Below are positions 1 to 6,026 of a stretch of DNA of 7,479 nucleotides, in pieces (position 1 is the first letter of the stretch; each line of letters opens with the position of its first letter). Source of the stretch: Alphaproteobacteria bacterium UBA3650 (lineage in GTDB: Bacteria > Pseudomonadota > Alphaproteobacteria > CAAHEQ01 > UBA3637). Under the pieces are notes generated by a model. The model worked only from the letters and a program-made list of their open reading frames with translations. It had not been told where the DNA came from and did no database searches. A program made the translations under genes and the position numbers. The DNA lies in NCBI GenBank assembly GCA_002373815.1, contig DFKH01000061.1, positions 1-7,479 of the forward strand, in the 5' to 3' direction.

Positions 1-2549
1 GCGTCTTCATAGTTGTAACCGTTCCATGGCATAAAGGCCACTAACACGTTACGACCTAAGGCAAGTTCGCCCATTTCTGTACACGCACCATCAGCGATTA
101 TTTCGCCTTTTTCCACCTTATCACCTGTATGAACAAGTGGTTGTTGCGTCATACATGTATCCACGTTGGACCGTTGGAATTTGCCCAAACGATAAATATC
201 CACACCGGATGCATGTGTATCTAATTCTTCTGTGGCACGGATTACGATACGAGAAGAATCAACAAATTCTACCACGCCAGCGCGTTTTGCTGTTAAAGCA
301 GCACGAGAATCTCTTGACACCATCAATTCCATACCTGTTCCCACCAATGGAGATTGGTTCTTCAGCAAAGGAACACCCTGCTTCTGCATGTTAGAACCCA
401 TCAATGCACGGTTCGCGTCATCATTTTCCAAGAATGGAATCAAACTAGCTGCCGCAGATACCACTTGACGAGGCGTCAAGTCAATGTAATCCACTTCTTC
501 TGGACGCACCATTGTGACTTCGCCATCACGACGAGCCGTCACCAATTCTTCCGTCAATTCACCTTTGGCATTCTTTAACGAGTTTGCCTGAGCGATTGTG
601 TGTTTTGATTCTTCCATAGCGGTCATATACACCACTTCATCTGTCACCTTTTTATCCACAACTTTGCGGTATGGTGTTTCAATAAAGCCATAATCGTCCA
701 CTTTTGCATATGTTGCCAAAGAGTTGATCAAGCCGATATTTTGACCTTCTGGCGTTTCAATTGGACAAATACGTCCATAGTGTGTTGGATGTACGTCACG
801 CACCTCCATGCCTGCACGATCACGTGTCAATCCACCAGGACCTAAAGCCGACAAACGACGTTTATGTGTAATTTCAGACAGTGGGTTGTTTTGATCCATA
901 ATTTGACTTAACTGGCTGGATGCAAAGAATTCACGAACCGCTGTAGACAATGGTTTTGCGTTGATTAAATCAGATGGCATGACTGTATCAATATCACTGG
1001 ATGTCATATGTTCACGCACCAAGCGTTCCATTCTGAGCAAACCGATACGATATTGGTTTTCCATCAATTCGCCCACAGGACGCACACGACGGTTACCCAA
1101 GTTATCAATATCATCCACATTGCCCAAACCATCTTTAATCTTTGTCAATTCTTTAATCACGCCCAACACGTCTTCTTTACGAAGTACACGCATTGTCGGG
1201 GGTACATCCTCATTGGATACACCCAAGCGAGCGTTCAATTTTACACGACCAACCGCTGACAAATCGTAATGTTCTGGATTGAAAATCATGCTGCGGAACA
1301 ACTGATCCGCCGTTTCCACCACGGGCAATTCACCTGGATGCATGATCTTGTAAATATCAATCAAAGCTTCCTCACGAGTGGTATTCTTATCTGCCACCAA
1401 TGTGTTACGGATATATGGTCCAACGGTTACATAGTCAATGTATAATACAGGAATTTCTTTTGTTTTCAGCTCGTTTAATTTGGCAAAATCATCTTCTGTC
1501 AATTCATCGCCAGCTTCCAAAATCACTTCACCGGTTTTCTCATCGATTAAATCTGTGGCCACAAAACGACCATACAAGTCTTCTTCTTTTAATAAGATTT
1601 CTTTCAATCCATCACGCTCAAACTTTTTAGCTTTGGCGGCGATAATTTTTTCGCCCTTTGGGGCAACCACTTTACCTGTGGCTGCATCCACCAAATCATA
1701 CATCAATTTCGTTCCTTTGATGCGTTCTGGATCGTATGCAGTTTTCCAACCTTTTTTATCACGTATGAAGGTTGTTGTTTCATAGAAGGCATTCAAGATT
1801 TCTTCTTTGCTCATTCCCATCACATCAGCTGGATCTATCGTTTTTCCCGCTTTTTCAGCTTCTGCACGTTTTTGAGCTGTATATTCACTGTCTAAAGCAT
1901 ATAAGAATGTTGTGGCAGGCAATTTACGACGGCGATCAATACGCACATACAATAAATCTTTGGCATCAAATTCAAAATCAATCCAAGAACCACGATATGG
2001 AATAATTCTGGCACTGAACAAATATTTACCAGAGGAGTGTGTTTCACCATTATCATGATCAAAGAAGACACCCGGAGAACGATGCATTTGGCTGACCACC
2101 ACACGTTCGGTTCCATTCACAACGAATGTTCCCTTGTCCGTCATCATTGGCAAATCGCCCATGTACACATCTTGTTCTTTAATATCACGAATGGAACGAG
2201 CGCCTGTATCGGCATCCACGTCCCACACAACCAAGCGCAATGTCGCACGCACTGGCACAGAATAGGTTAAACTACGTCTTAAACATTCATCTACATCGAA
2301 CTTTGGTTCGTCTAATTCATACTTGACGAATTCCAAATCCCCCCGTCCAGAAAAATCATGAATTGGGAAAACGGAACTAAAAACTGCTTGTAGGCCCACA
2401 TCTTCCCGTTTATCAGCCGGCACACCTTCTTGTAAAAAATGTTTGTAAGAATGAACTTGAACGTCAATCAGGTCAGGCATTTCCATAATGCTGTCAATAC
2501 GTCCAAAACTTTTGCGGACTCTCCGGCGATTTACTTCAGATTTAATCAT
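1..2549 (-). CDS. rpoB: RNA polymerase beta subunit RpoB, C-terminal part cut by window edge
   Basis: Beta subunit of RNA polymerase, which forms half of the catalytic cleft and the rifamycin pocket. The frame is open from the ATG at 2549 to the window edge, giving 849 full codons; the last residues read MPWNGYNYEDA, matching E. coli near residue 814, so roughly the last 500 residues lie outside. Recognisable blocks include HRSPGVFF, the segment GTKLMYDLVD around residue 270-280, an alphaproteobacterial-type stretch around residues 315-360, the rifampicin region SSQLSQIMDQNNPLSEITHK (from about residue 544), CPIETPEGQNIGL and RALMGSNMQKQGVP. Numbering is E. coli +36 at residues 550, 603 and 721. 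The start is chosen by the N-terminal fit and an upstream GGGGTG; an ATG 14 bases upstream meets TGA after four codons. It is last in the visible operon, after rplL; rpoC is expected next but is not in the window. Three rifamycin-pocket positions differ from the common residues (see findings). Confidence 0.98.
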   Translation of the reverse strand, partial: MIKSEVNRRRVRKSFGRIDSIMEMPDLIDVQVHSYKHFLQEGVPADKREDVGLQAVFSSVFPIHDFSGRGDLEFVKYELDEPKFDVDECLRRSLTYSVPVRATLRLVVWDVDADTGARSIRDIKEQDVYMGDLPMMTDKGTFVVNGTERVVVSQMHRSPGVFFDHDNGETHSSGKYLFSARIIPYRGSWIDFEFDAKDLLYVRIDRRRKLPATTFLYALDSEYTAQKRAEAEKAGKTIDPADVMGMSKEEILNAFYETTTFIRDKKGWKTAYDPERIKGTKLMYDLVDAATGKVVAPKGEKIIAAKAKKFERDGLKEILLKEEDLYGRFVATDLIDEKTGEVILEAGDELTEDDFAKLNELKTKEIPVLYIDYVTVGPYIRNTLVADKNTTREEALIDIYKIMHPGELPVVETADQLFRSMIFNPEHYDLSAVGRVKLNARLGVSNEDVPPTMRVLRKEDVLGVIKELTKIKDGLGNVDDIDNLGNRRVRPVGELMENQYRIGLLRMERLVREHMTSSDIDTVMPSDLINAKPLSTAVREFFASSQLSQIMDQNNPLSEITHKRRLSALGPGGLTRDRAGMEVRDVHPTHYGRICPIETPEGQNIGLINSLATYAKVDDYGFIETPYRKVVDKKVTDEVVYMTAMEESKHTIAQANSLKNAKGELTEELVTARRDGEVTMVRPEEVDYIDLTPRQVVSAAASLIPFLENDDANRALMGSNMQKQGVPLLKNQSPLVGTGMELMVSRDSRAALTAKRAGVVEFVDSSRIVIRATEELDTHASGVDIYRLGKFQRSNVDTCMTQQPLVHTGDKVEKGEIIADGACTEMGELALGRNVLVAFMPWNGYNYED

Positions 2550-2582
2550 GCACACCCCATAATTTAAAATTTCACAAATCTC

Positions 2583-2655
2583 TTCGGTGAAAGGGCACCG
2601 AATCCCATACTCTTTTTTAAGCGCGCCAAGGTTGCACCCATTTTTAGGCACAACC
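2583..2655 (-). promoter_or_regulatory. Two RNA stem-loops in the rplL-rpoB gap (attenuator or processing site candidate)
   Basis: The 127-base gap between rplL and rpoB transcribes two hairpins. The first (2655 to 2630) pairs GGUUGUGCCUA with UGGGUGCAACC across an AAAA loop: 11 pairs, three of them G-U. The second (2602 to 2583) pairs UUCGGUG with CACCGAA across a CCCUUU loop: 7 perfect pairs. Neither is followed by a U-tract, so they are not ordinary intrinsic terminators. In E. coli the equivalent gap holds a partial attenuator and an RNase III cleavage site that lower rpoBC expression relative to the ribosomal proteins; a similar role here is inferred from position only. Confidence 0.5.
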
Positions 2656-2676
2656 CCACGCTTTCATTCAGACGAA

Positions 2677-3048
2677 TTACTTCAATTCGACTTTGGCGCC
2701 AGCGGCTTCCAAAACTTTCTTGAAGTTTTCGGCATCTTCTTTGGCAACGCCTTTCTTCAATTCTTTTGGAGCACCGTCCACCAAGTCTTTGGCTTCTTTC
2801 AAGCCCAATCCTGTGATGGTACGCACTTCTTTAATCACAGCGATTTTGTTCGCGCCAGCATCAGCCAAGATCACGTCAAATTCTGTTTTTTCTGCGGCAG
2901 CTTCACCACCAGCAGCACCAGCGGCAGCAACGGCCACAGGAGCAGCAGCGGACACGCCCCATTTTTCTTCTAATTGTTTTGCCAATTCGGCAGCTTCTAA
3001 AACTGTCAAAGAAGACAATTCATCAATAATTTTTGCTAAATCAGTCAT
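2677..3048 (-). CDS. rplL: 50S ribosomal protein L7/L12
   Basis: Stalk protein of the large ribosomal subunit; dimers bind L10 and recruit translational GTPases such as EF-Tu and EF-G. The 123-residue product shows the full family layout: an N-terminal dimerisation and L10-binding helix pair (about residues 1-30), an Ala/Gly-rich flexible hinge (about 34-53), and the C-terminal globular domain containing the conserved stretch KIAVIKEVRTITGLGLKEAK. Length is normal. AAGGA lies 7 bases before the ATG. It starts 33 bases after rplJ, as expected for co-translated partners of the L10-(L12)n complex, and is followed by the structured gap before rpoB. Confidence 0.98.
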   Translation of the reverse strand: MTDLAKIIDELSSLTVLEAAELAKQLEEKWGVSAAAPVAVAAAGAAGGEAAAEKTEFDVILADAGANKIAVIKEVRTITGLGLKEAKDLVDGAPKELKKGVAKEDAENFKKVLEAAGAKVELK

Positions 3049-3081
3049 TTTATTTTCCTTTCTTATCTTAGACTGTTAAAC

Positions 3082-3567
3082 TTAAGCAGCTTGTTCTTTT
3101 TCGGAATAAGCTTTGGCCAATCTCGCCAATTGTCCAGCAGGCGCTTGCAACAAGCCAACCAACTTGCCACGCAATTGATCCAAAGATGGTAAAGAGGCGA
3201 GTTCTTTGATCTTGTTGACATCGATCAATTCCCCGTTCATTACACCGCCAACGATTTCAAATTTTTCGTTGTCTTTGGCTGTTTTCACAACCGCACGAGA
3301 AGCCGCGATTGGGTCTTCTGAATAGGCGATTGCTGCGGGCCCTTTTAAGAAGTCTTTAATGGCCTCACAAGGAGTTCCTGCTAGAGCAATTTTAGCTAAA
3401 CGATTCTTGGCAACTTTATAACTGGCGCCATCTGCGCGAACAGCGTTACGCAAGGCGGTCGTTTCTGGCATTGTTAAACCTTTGTTTAAGGCCACAACCA
3501 CCAGATTTGCCTTCTTAAACGCGTCGGCGTATTCAGCAATCAGTTGTTGTTTTTCTTCACGTTTCAC
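3082..3567 (-). CDS. rplJ: 50S ribosomal protein L10 (GTG start)
   Basis: L10 anchors the L7/L12 dimers to 23S rRNA at the base of the ribosomal stalk and, in studied bacteria, represses its own operon by binding the leader mRNA. The 161-residue product has the usual N-terminal RNA-binding domain (LVVVALNKGLTMPETTALR at residues 22-40, then KVAKNRLAKIAL) and a C-terminal helix for L12 binding. I chose the GTG at 3567 because family proteins begin at this point and CGGAG sits 7 bases upstream. The frame is open a further 19 codons upstream, but that stretch is basic, unlike L10, and overlaps the structured leader, so I treat it as untranslated. It lies between the long rplA-rplJ leader and rplL. 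Confidence 0.95.
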   Translation of the reverse strand: MKREEKQQLIAEYADAFKKANLVVVALNKGLTMPETTALRNAVRADGASYKVAKNRLAKIALAGTPCEAIKDFLKGPAAIAYSEDPIAASRAVVKTAKDNEKFEIVGGVMNGELIDVNKIKELASLPSLDQLRGKLVGLLQAPAGQLARLAKAYSEKEQAA

Positions 3568-3813
3568 TTTTTTACTCCGTTTCTTAAGAGTTCGGGCGAA
3601 CCCTCGCTCTTGGTTTCTACACAAGGTTTGGAATTGCTTCCTTGCCTCATTTCCCCTGTCCAGAAACCGTTTTCGCTTATTCCATCAGGAATATCTAATA
3701 ACCGTTCTGTCTATATCGGCGGGATGCTTCCCATTAAATTTGCCCCGTGGCAAATACCCATAGTCTTGGACAGGAATTTTTTCGCCCCGCCCGAATCGAG
3801 CGAGGCAAAACTC
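3568..3813 (-). promoter_or_regulatory. Candidate L10-type leader upstream of rplJ
   Basis: This 246-base gap has no supported gene but dense RNA pairing. Transcribed from 3813 down: a GC-rich hairpin at about 3806-3784; UUUGCC/GGCAAA with a 4-base loop (3754-3739); an arm closed by GGUUUCU (3668-3662) and AGAAACC (3618-3612) that encloses CAAGG/CCUUG (3644-3640 with 3626-3622); and a final hairpin (3611-3586) with a 5-bp AAGAG/CUCUU base, facing GA steps and a GGG-UUCG-CCC top. The last hairpin ends 18 bases before the rplJ start and could influence initiation. L10-(L12)n autoregulation through a leader here is established in E. coli and Bacillus; this sequence being such a leader is inference. 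Additional long-range complementarity is described in the findings. No convincing promoter was seen. Confidence 0.55.
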
Positions 3814-4500
3814 TTATCCCAGAATGCTGGCGACAGATACTTTCACGCCAACGCCCTGTGTACTGCTGATAGCCACTTGTTTTAAGTACACACCAGAGGA
3901 AGAGGCTGGTTTCAAAGCAGCCAATGCCTTCACAAAAGCGATTACATTCTGTTTAATCTTATCATTTTCAAAGCTGGCCTTACCAATACCCGCATGCACA
4001 ATGGCAGCAGAATCCACTTTGAACTGAACTTGACCGGCTTTGGCCGCTTTCACAGCCCCAGCCACATCCATTGTTACCGTTCCCAACTTTGGATTTGGCA
4101 TCAAGCCTTTTGGCCCTAAGATTTTACCAACACGACCCACAGCACCCATCATATCAGGGGTAGCGATTAAACGTTGGAAATCAATCTTTCCAGCCAAAAT
4201 ATCATTCATTAAATCGTCATCACCGACAATGTCCGCCCCAGCGTTTTTAGCTTCGGTCGCCTTTGGACCTTTGGCAAACACAGCCACGCGCAAGGTTTTA
4301 CCTGTACCCGCTGGCAATGTCACAGCACCACGCACCATTTGGTCAGATTGTTTTGGATCCACACCCAAATGTACGGAAATTTCGACGGTTTCATCAAACT
4401 TGGCGGTTGCACCAGCTTTCACCAAAGCCACCGCTTCATCCAAGTCATATACTTTCTTTTCAACGGCTTCATAAGCCTTTTTCAATCTTTTTCCTGTCAT
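3814..4500 (-). CDS. rplA: 50S ribosomal protein L1
   Basis: L1 forms the mobile L1 stalk of the large subunit, contacts E-site tRNA during translocation, and in E. coli is the translational repressor of the rplKA pair. The 228-residue product is of normal length and collinear with the family: GKRLKKAYEAV at the N-terminus, a two-domain layout, the signature ILGPKGLMPNPKLGTVT at residues 127-143, and a C-terminus ending KVSVASILG. The ATG lies 4 bases after the rplK stop codon, with GGAG inside the end of rplK acting as ribosome binding site, so the two are probably translationally coupled. The stop is followed by the long rplJ leader. Confidence 0.98.
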   Translation of the reverse strand: MTGKRLKKAYEAVEKKVYDLDEAVALVKAGATAKFDETVEISVHLGVDPKQSDQMVRGAVTLPAGTGKTLRVAVFAKGPKATEAKNAGADIVGDDDLMNDILAGKIDFQRLIATPDMMGAVGRVGKILGPKGLMPNPKLGTVTMDVAGAVKAAKAGQVQFKVDSAAIVHAGIGKASFENDKIKQNVIAFVKALAALKPASSSGVYLKQVAISSTQGVGVKVSVASILG

Positions 4501-4504
4501 GGGC

Positions 4505-4933
4505 TTACTCCACTACTTCAATACCCATAGAACGTGCTTGTCCAGCCACCATTTCCATAGCAGCTTCGACTGTGTGACAGTTCATGTCGGGCATTTTCTT
4601 TGTTGCAATTTCTTTGACTTGCGCTTTTGTAATCTTACCAGCCTTATCACGACCTGGTGCCTTACTTGCGCTCTTCAAGTTCGCCGCTTTTTTGATCAGA
4701 TAGCTGACTGGTGGCAACTTTGTCACAAAGTCAAAGCTGTGATCTTGATACACTGTGATTGTCACAGGAATAGGAGAACCTGGTTCTTCTTTTTGAGTTT
4801 TAGCGTTAAATGCTTTACAAAATTCCATAATATTCACGCCACGTTGACCCAAAGCAGGACCGACTGGCGGGGATGGATTGGCTTTACCGGCTTCAATTTG
4901 AAGTTTGATATAGCCTAATACTTTTTTTGCCAT
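4505..4933 (-). CDS. rplK: 50S ribosomal protein L11
   Basis: L11 binds the GTPase-associated centre of 23S rRNA together with the L10-L12 stalk and is needed for stringent-response signalling by RelA. The 142-residue product matches the family end to end: MAKKVLGYIKLQIEAGKANP, the proline-rich thiostrepton-site segment NPSPPVGPALGQRGVNIMEF (from residue 19), and a C-terminal RNA-binding domain ending ARSMGIEVVE. I chose the ATG at 4933 because L11 proteins begin MAKK and GAAGG lies 7 bases upstream; the longer in-frame start at 4960 would add nine unrelated residues over that ribosome binding site. It is followed after 4 bases by rplA and preceded by a 117-base structured gap. Confidence 0.98.
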   Translation of the reverse strand: MAKKVLGYIKLQIEAGKANPSPPVGPALGQRGVNIMEFCKAFNAKTQKEEPGSPIPVTITVYQDHSFDFVTKLPPVSYLIKKAANLKSASKAPGRDKAGKITKAQVKEIATKKMPDMNCHTVEAAMEMVAGQARSMGIEVVE

Positions 4934-5050
4934 TTTATAACCTTCATTTTTTTGTTCCAATCTTTTTGGTTTCGTGGTGCGAAGATGGCTCCTTCTTCCA
5001 CAAGAGGCATTTTAGTCGGATTGGTTTCGGCTAAAAGCCCCTAAAACTCG
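4934..5050 (-). promoter_or_regulatory. nusG-rplK gap with stem-loops (candidate L1/L11 leader)
   Basis: The transcript of this 117-base gap contains GGCU/AGCC with a 3-base loop (5039-5029) and a longer imperfect arm at 5001-4974, with outer GUGG/CCAC and inner GAAG/CUUC. In E. coli, L1 represses rplKA by binding a leader hairpin just before rplK, so this arm is a candidate target by position only. A weak promoter-like pair, TTTTAG (5036-5031) and TAAAAT (5014-5009) spaced by 16, could give a second start for rplKA; its -35 match is poor. Confidence 0.35.
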
Positions 5051-5578
5051 TTAAACTTTCTTTACCTGTCCATAATCCAAATCCACAGGCGTCGCACGCC
5101 CAAAGATTGAGACAGAAACTTTTAAGCGTTCTTTTTCGGCATCAATTTCTTCCACCGAACCCACAAAGCTCGCAAATGGTCCATCAATGACCTGAACTTG
5201 TTCGCCAATCTCATATTTGACGGATGATTTTACATGTTCGACACCTTCTTGTACTTGGTTCAAAATACGATTCGCTTCTGCGTCTGTAATAGGTGTAGGA
5301 TTTTTACCCCCCAAGAAACCAGTCACTTTTGGTGTTTTTGTGACCAAATACCACGTTTCATCGGTCATTTCCATTTTTGCTAACACATAGCCGGGGAAGA
5401 ATTTACGTGTGGATTCTTTTTTGGTACCATTTTGAACTGTCATGACTTTTTCAGTTGGAACCAAAACTTCTTGAACCTTTTCGGTTAAGCCTTTTTTCTC
5501 CGCCTGTTCTTTAATAAAATCTGCTACCTGATTTTCAAAACCAGAATATGCGTGAATGACATACCAACGAATCGCCAT
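5051..5578 (-). CDS. nusG: Transcription termination/antitermination factor NusG
   Basis: NusG binds the RNA polymerase clamp, suppresses pausing, and links polymerase to Rho or to ribosomal protein S10. The 175-residue product has the N-terminal NGN domain (RWYVIHAYSGFENQVADFI near the start; FFPGYVLAKMEM in the middle) and a C-terminal KOW domain beginning at about residue 124 (IGEQVQVIDGPFASFVGSVE). There is no inserted domain. The ATG at 5578 is chosen because GGAG lies 6 bases before it and family members start MA-RWY; a TTG four codons upstream overlaps secE and is less likely. It begins 1 base after the secE stop, so the pair is probably translationally coupled. Confidence 0.97.
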   Translation of the reverse strand: MAIRWYVIHAYSGFENQVADFIKEQAEKKGLTEKVQEVLVPTEKVMTVQNGTKKESTRKFFPGYVLAKMEMTDETWYLVTKTPKVTGFLGGKNPTPITDAEANRILNQVQEGVEHVKSSVKYEIGEQVQVIDGPFASFVGSVEEIDAEKERLKVSVSIFGRATPVDLDYGQVKKV

Positions 5579-5579
5579 C

Positions 5580-5774
5580 TTATGCTCCAACTTTCAATAT
5601 ATAACGCATGGCCCAAGCCAAAACGCTGTCCACACCGACCAAAAAGGCAGCCAAAACCAAACTCATTACGATTACAACAATCGTCCCTTGCATTGTTTCC
5701 GCACGAGTCGGCCATGTAATTTTACCGATCTCTTGTTTTACTTGACGCACAAATTGTGCAGGTGTTGTTTTCAT
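5580..5774 (-). CDS. secE: Protein translocase subunit SecE
   Basis: SecE is the small essential clamp of the SecYEG channel in the inner membrane. The 64-residue product is the short single-span form: a cytoplasmic amphipathic helix (FVRQVKQEIGKITWPTRAET at about residues 8-27, with the conserved WP-TR motif) followed by one transmembrane segment from about residue 30 to 55. The start lies 21 bases after the CCA end of tRNA-Trp, and that short gap contains the AAGGA ribosome binding site, so tRNA and mRNA must be made as one transcript and separated by tRNA processing. The order tRNA-Trp, secE, nusG, rplK is common in bacteria. Confidence 0.96.
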   Translation of the reverse strand: MKTTPAQFVRQVKQEIGKITWPTRAETMQGTIVVIVMSLVLAAFLVGVDSVLAWAMRYILKVGA

Positions 5775-5795
5775 TGCCTTTTTTCCTTCTTCTTT

Positions 5796-5871
5796 TGGCA
5801 GGGGCAGTAGGCCTCGAACCCACGACCTTCGGTTTTGGAGACCGACGCTCTACCAACTGAGCTATACCCCT
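5796..5871 (-). tRNA. tRNA-Trp (anticodon CCA)
   Basis: A 76-base cloverleaf with encoded CCA. The acceptor stem pairs AGGGGTA with TGCCCCT (one G-U), the discriminator base is G as expected for Trp, the D-arm reads AGCTCAGTTGGTAGAGC, the anticodon stem TCGGT/ACCGA holds loop CTCCAAA with anticodon CCA, and the T-arm is GTGGG-TTCGAGG-CCTAC. It is the first element of the secE-nusG-ribosomal protein transcription unit, about 24 bases after the predicted start of transcription. RNase P cleavage should occur at 5871, and 3' trimming would release the secE mRNA. Confidence 0.97.
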
Positions 5872-5901
5872 AACCCCGTCTATAAAACTTACGGTGGCGA
5901 T

Positions 5902-5930
5902 ATTATACAGGAAAAATTTGCTTCTGTCAA
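5902..5930 (-). promoter_or_regulatory. Consensus sigma-70-type promoter for tRNA-Trp-secE-nusG-rpl operon
   Basis: The -35 hexamer TTGACA (5930-5925) and the -10 hexamer TATAAT (5907-5902) both match the consensus exactly, with the ideal 17-base spacer. A/T-rich DNA lies upstream (about 5931-5990), compatible with an UP element. Transcription would start near 5895, leaving a short leader before the tRNA at 5871. It is the only strong promoter seen for the cluster that continues through rpoB. Confidence 0.9.
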
Positions 5931-5980
5931 TACCTTTTTTAATGATTTTTTAATAGATTTTATTAGTCCTTTTCTTTTTA

Positions 5981-6020
5981 CATAAAACAATAAAATCCCC
6001 ACCAGCATGATGGGGATTTT
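5981..6020 (-). terminator. Intrinsic terminator of the Cys-rich protein gene
   Basis: AAAATCCCC (6020-6012) pairs with GGGGATTTT (6000-5992); inside, AUCA/UGGU adds four more pairs (one U-G) around a 3-base UGC loop. The stem is followed by the U-rich stretch ATTGTTTTATG and lies 6 bases after the stop codon of the upstream gene. The A-run on the other side would let it work in both directions, but no plus-strand gene is visible here. It separates the Cys-rich gene from the tRNA-Trp promoter. Confidence 0.88.
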
Positions 6021-6026
6021 GTGAAC

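Noticed and set aside
137..2270. Plus-strand open frames opposite rpoB
   Set aside because: They are fully antisense to continuous, conserved rpoB coding sequence, and their composition mirrors it.
2587..3079. Plus-strand open frames of up to 128 codons opposite rplL
   Set aside because: They are antisense shadows of the Ala-rich rplL gene, with no ribosome binding site or recognisable protein sequence.
3568..3624. Longer rplJ reading frame starting at 3624, adding 19 residues
   Set aside because: The extra residues are basic and unlike L10, they overlap the UUCG hairpin, and the GTG at 3567 has a CGGAG ribosome binding site at proper spacing.
4934..4960. Start for rplK at 4960, adding nine residues
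   Set aside because: The extension covers the GAAGG ribosome binding site and L11 proteins begin MAKK.
5579..5590. TTG start for nusG four codons upstream
   Set aside because: It lies inside secE. The ATG at 5578 has GGAG 6 bases upstream and fits the family N-terminus.
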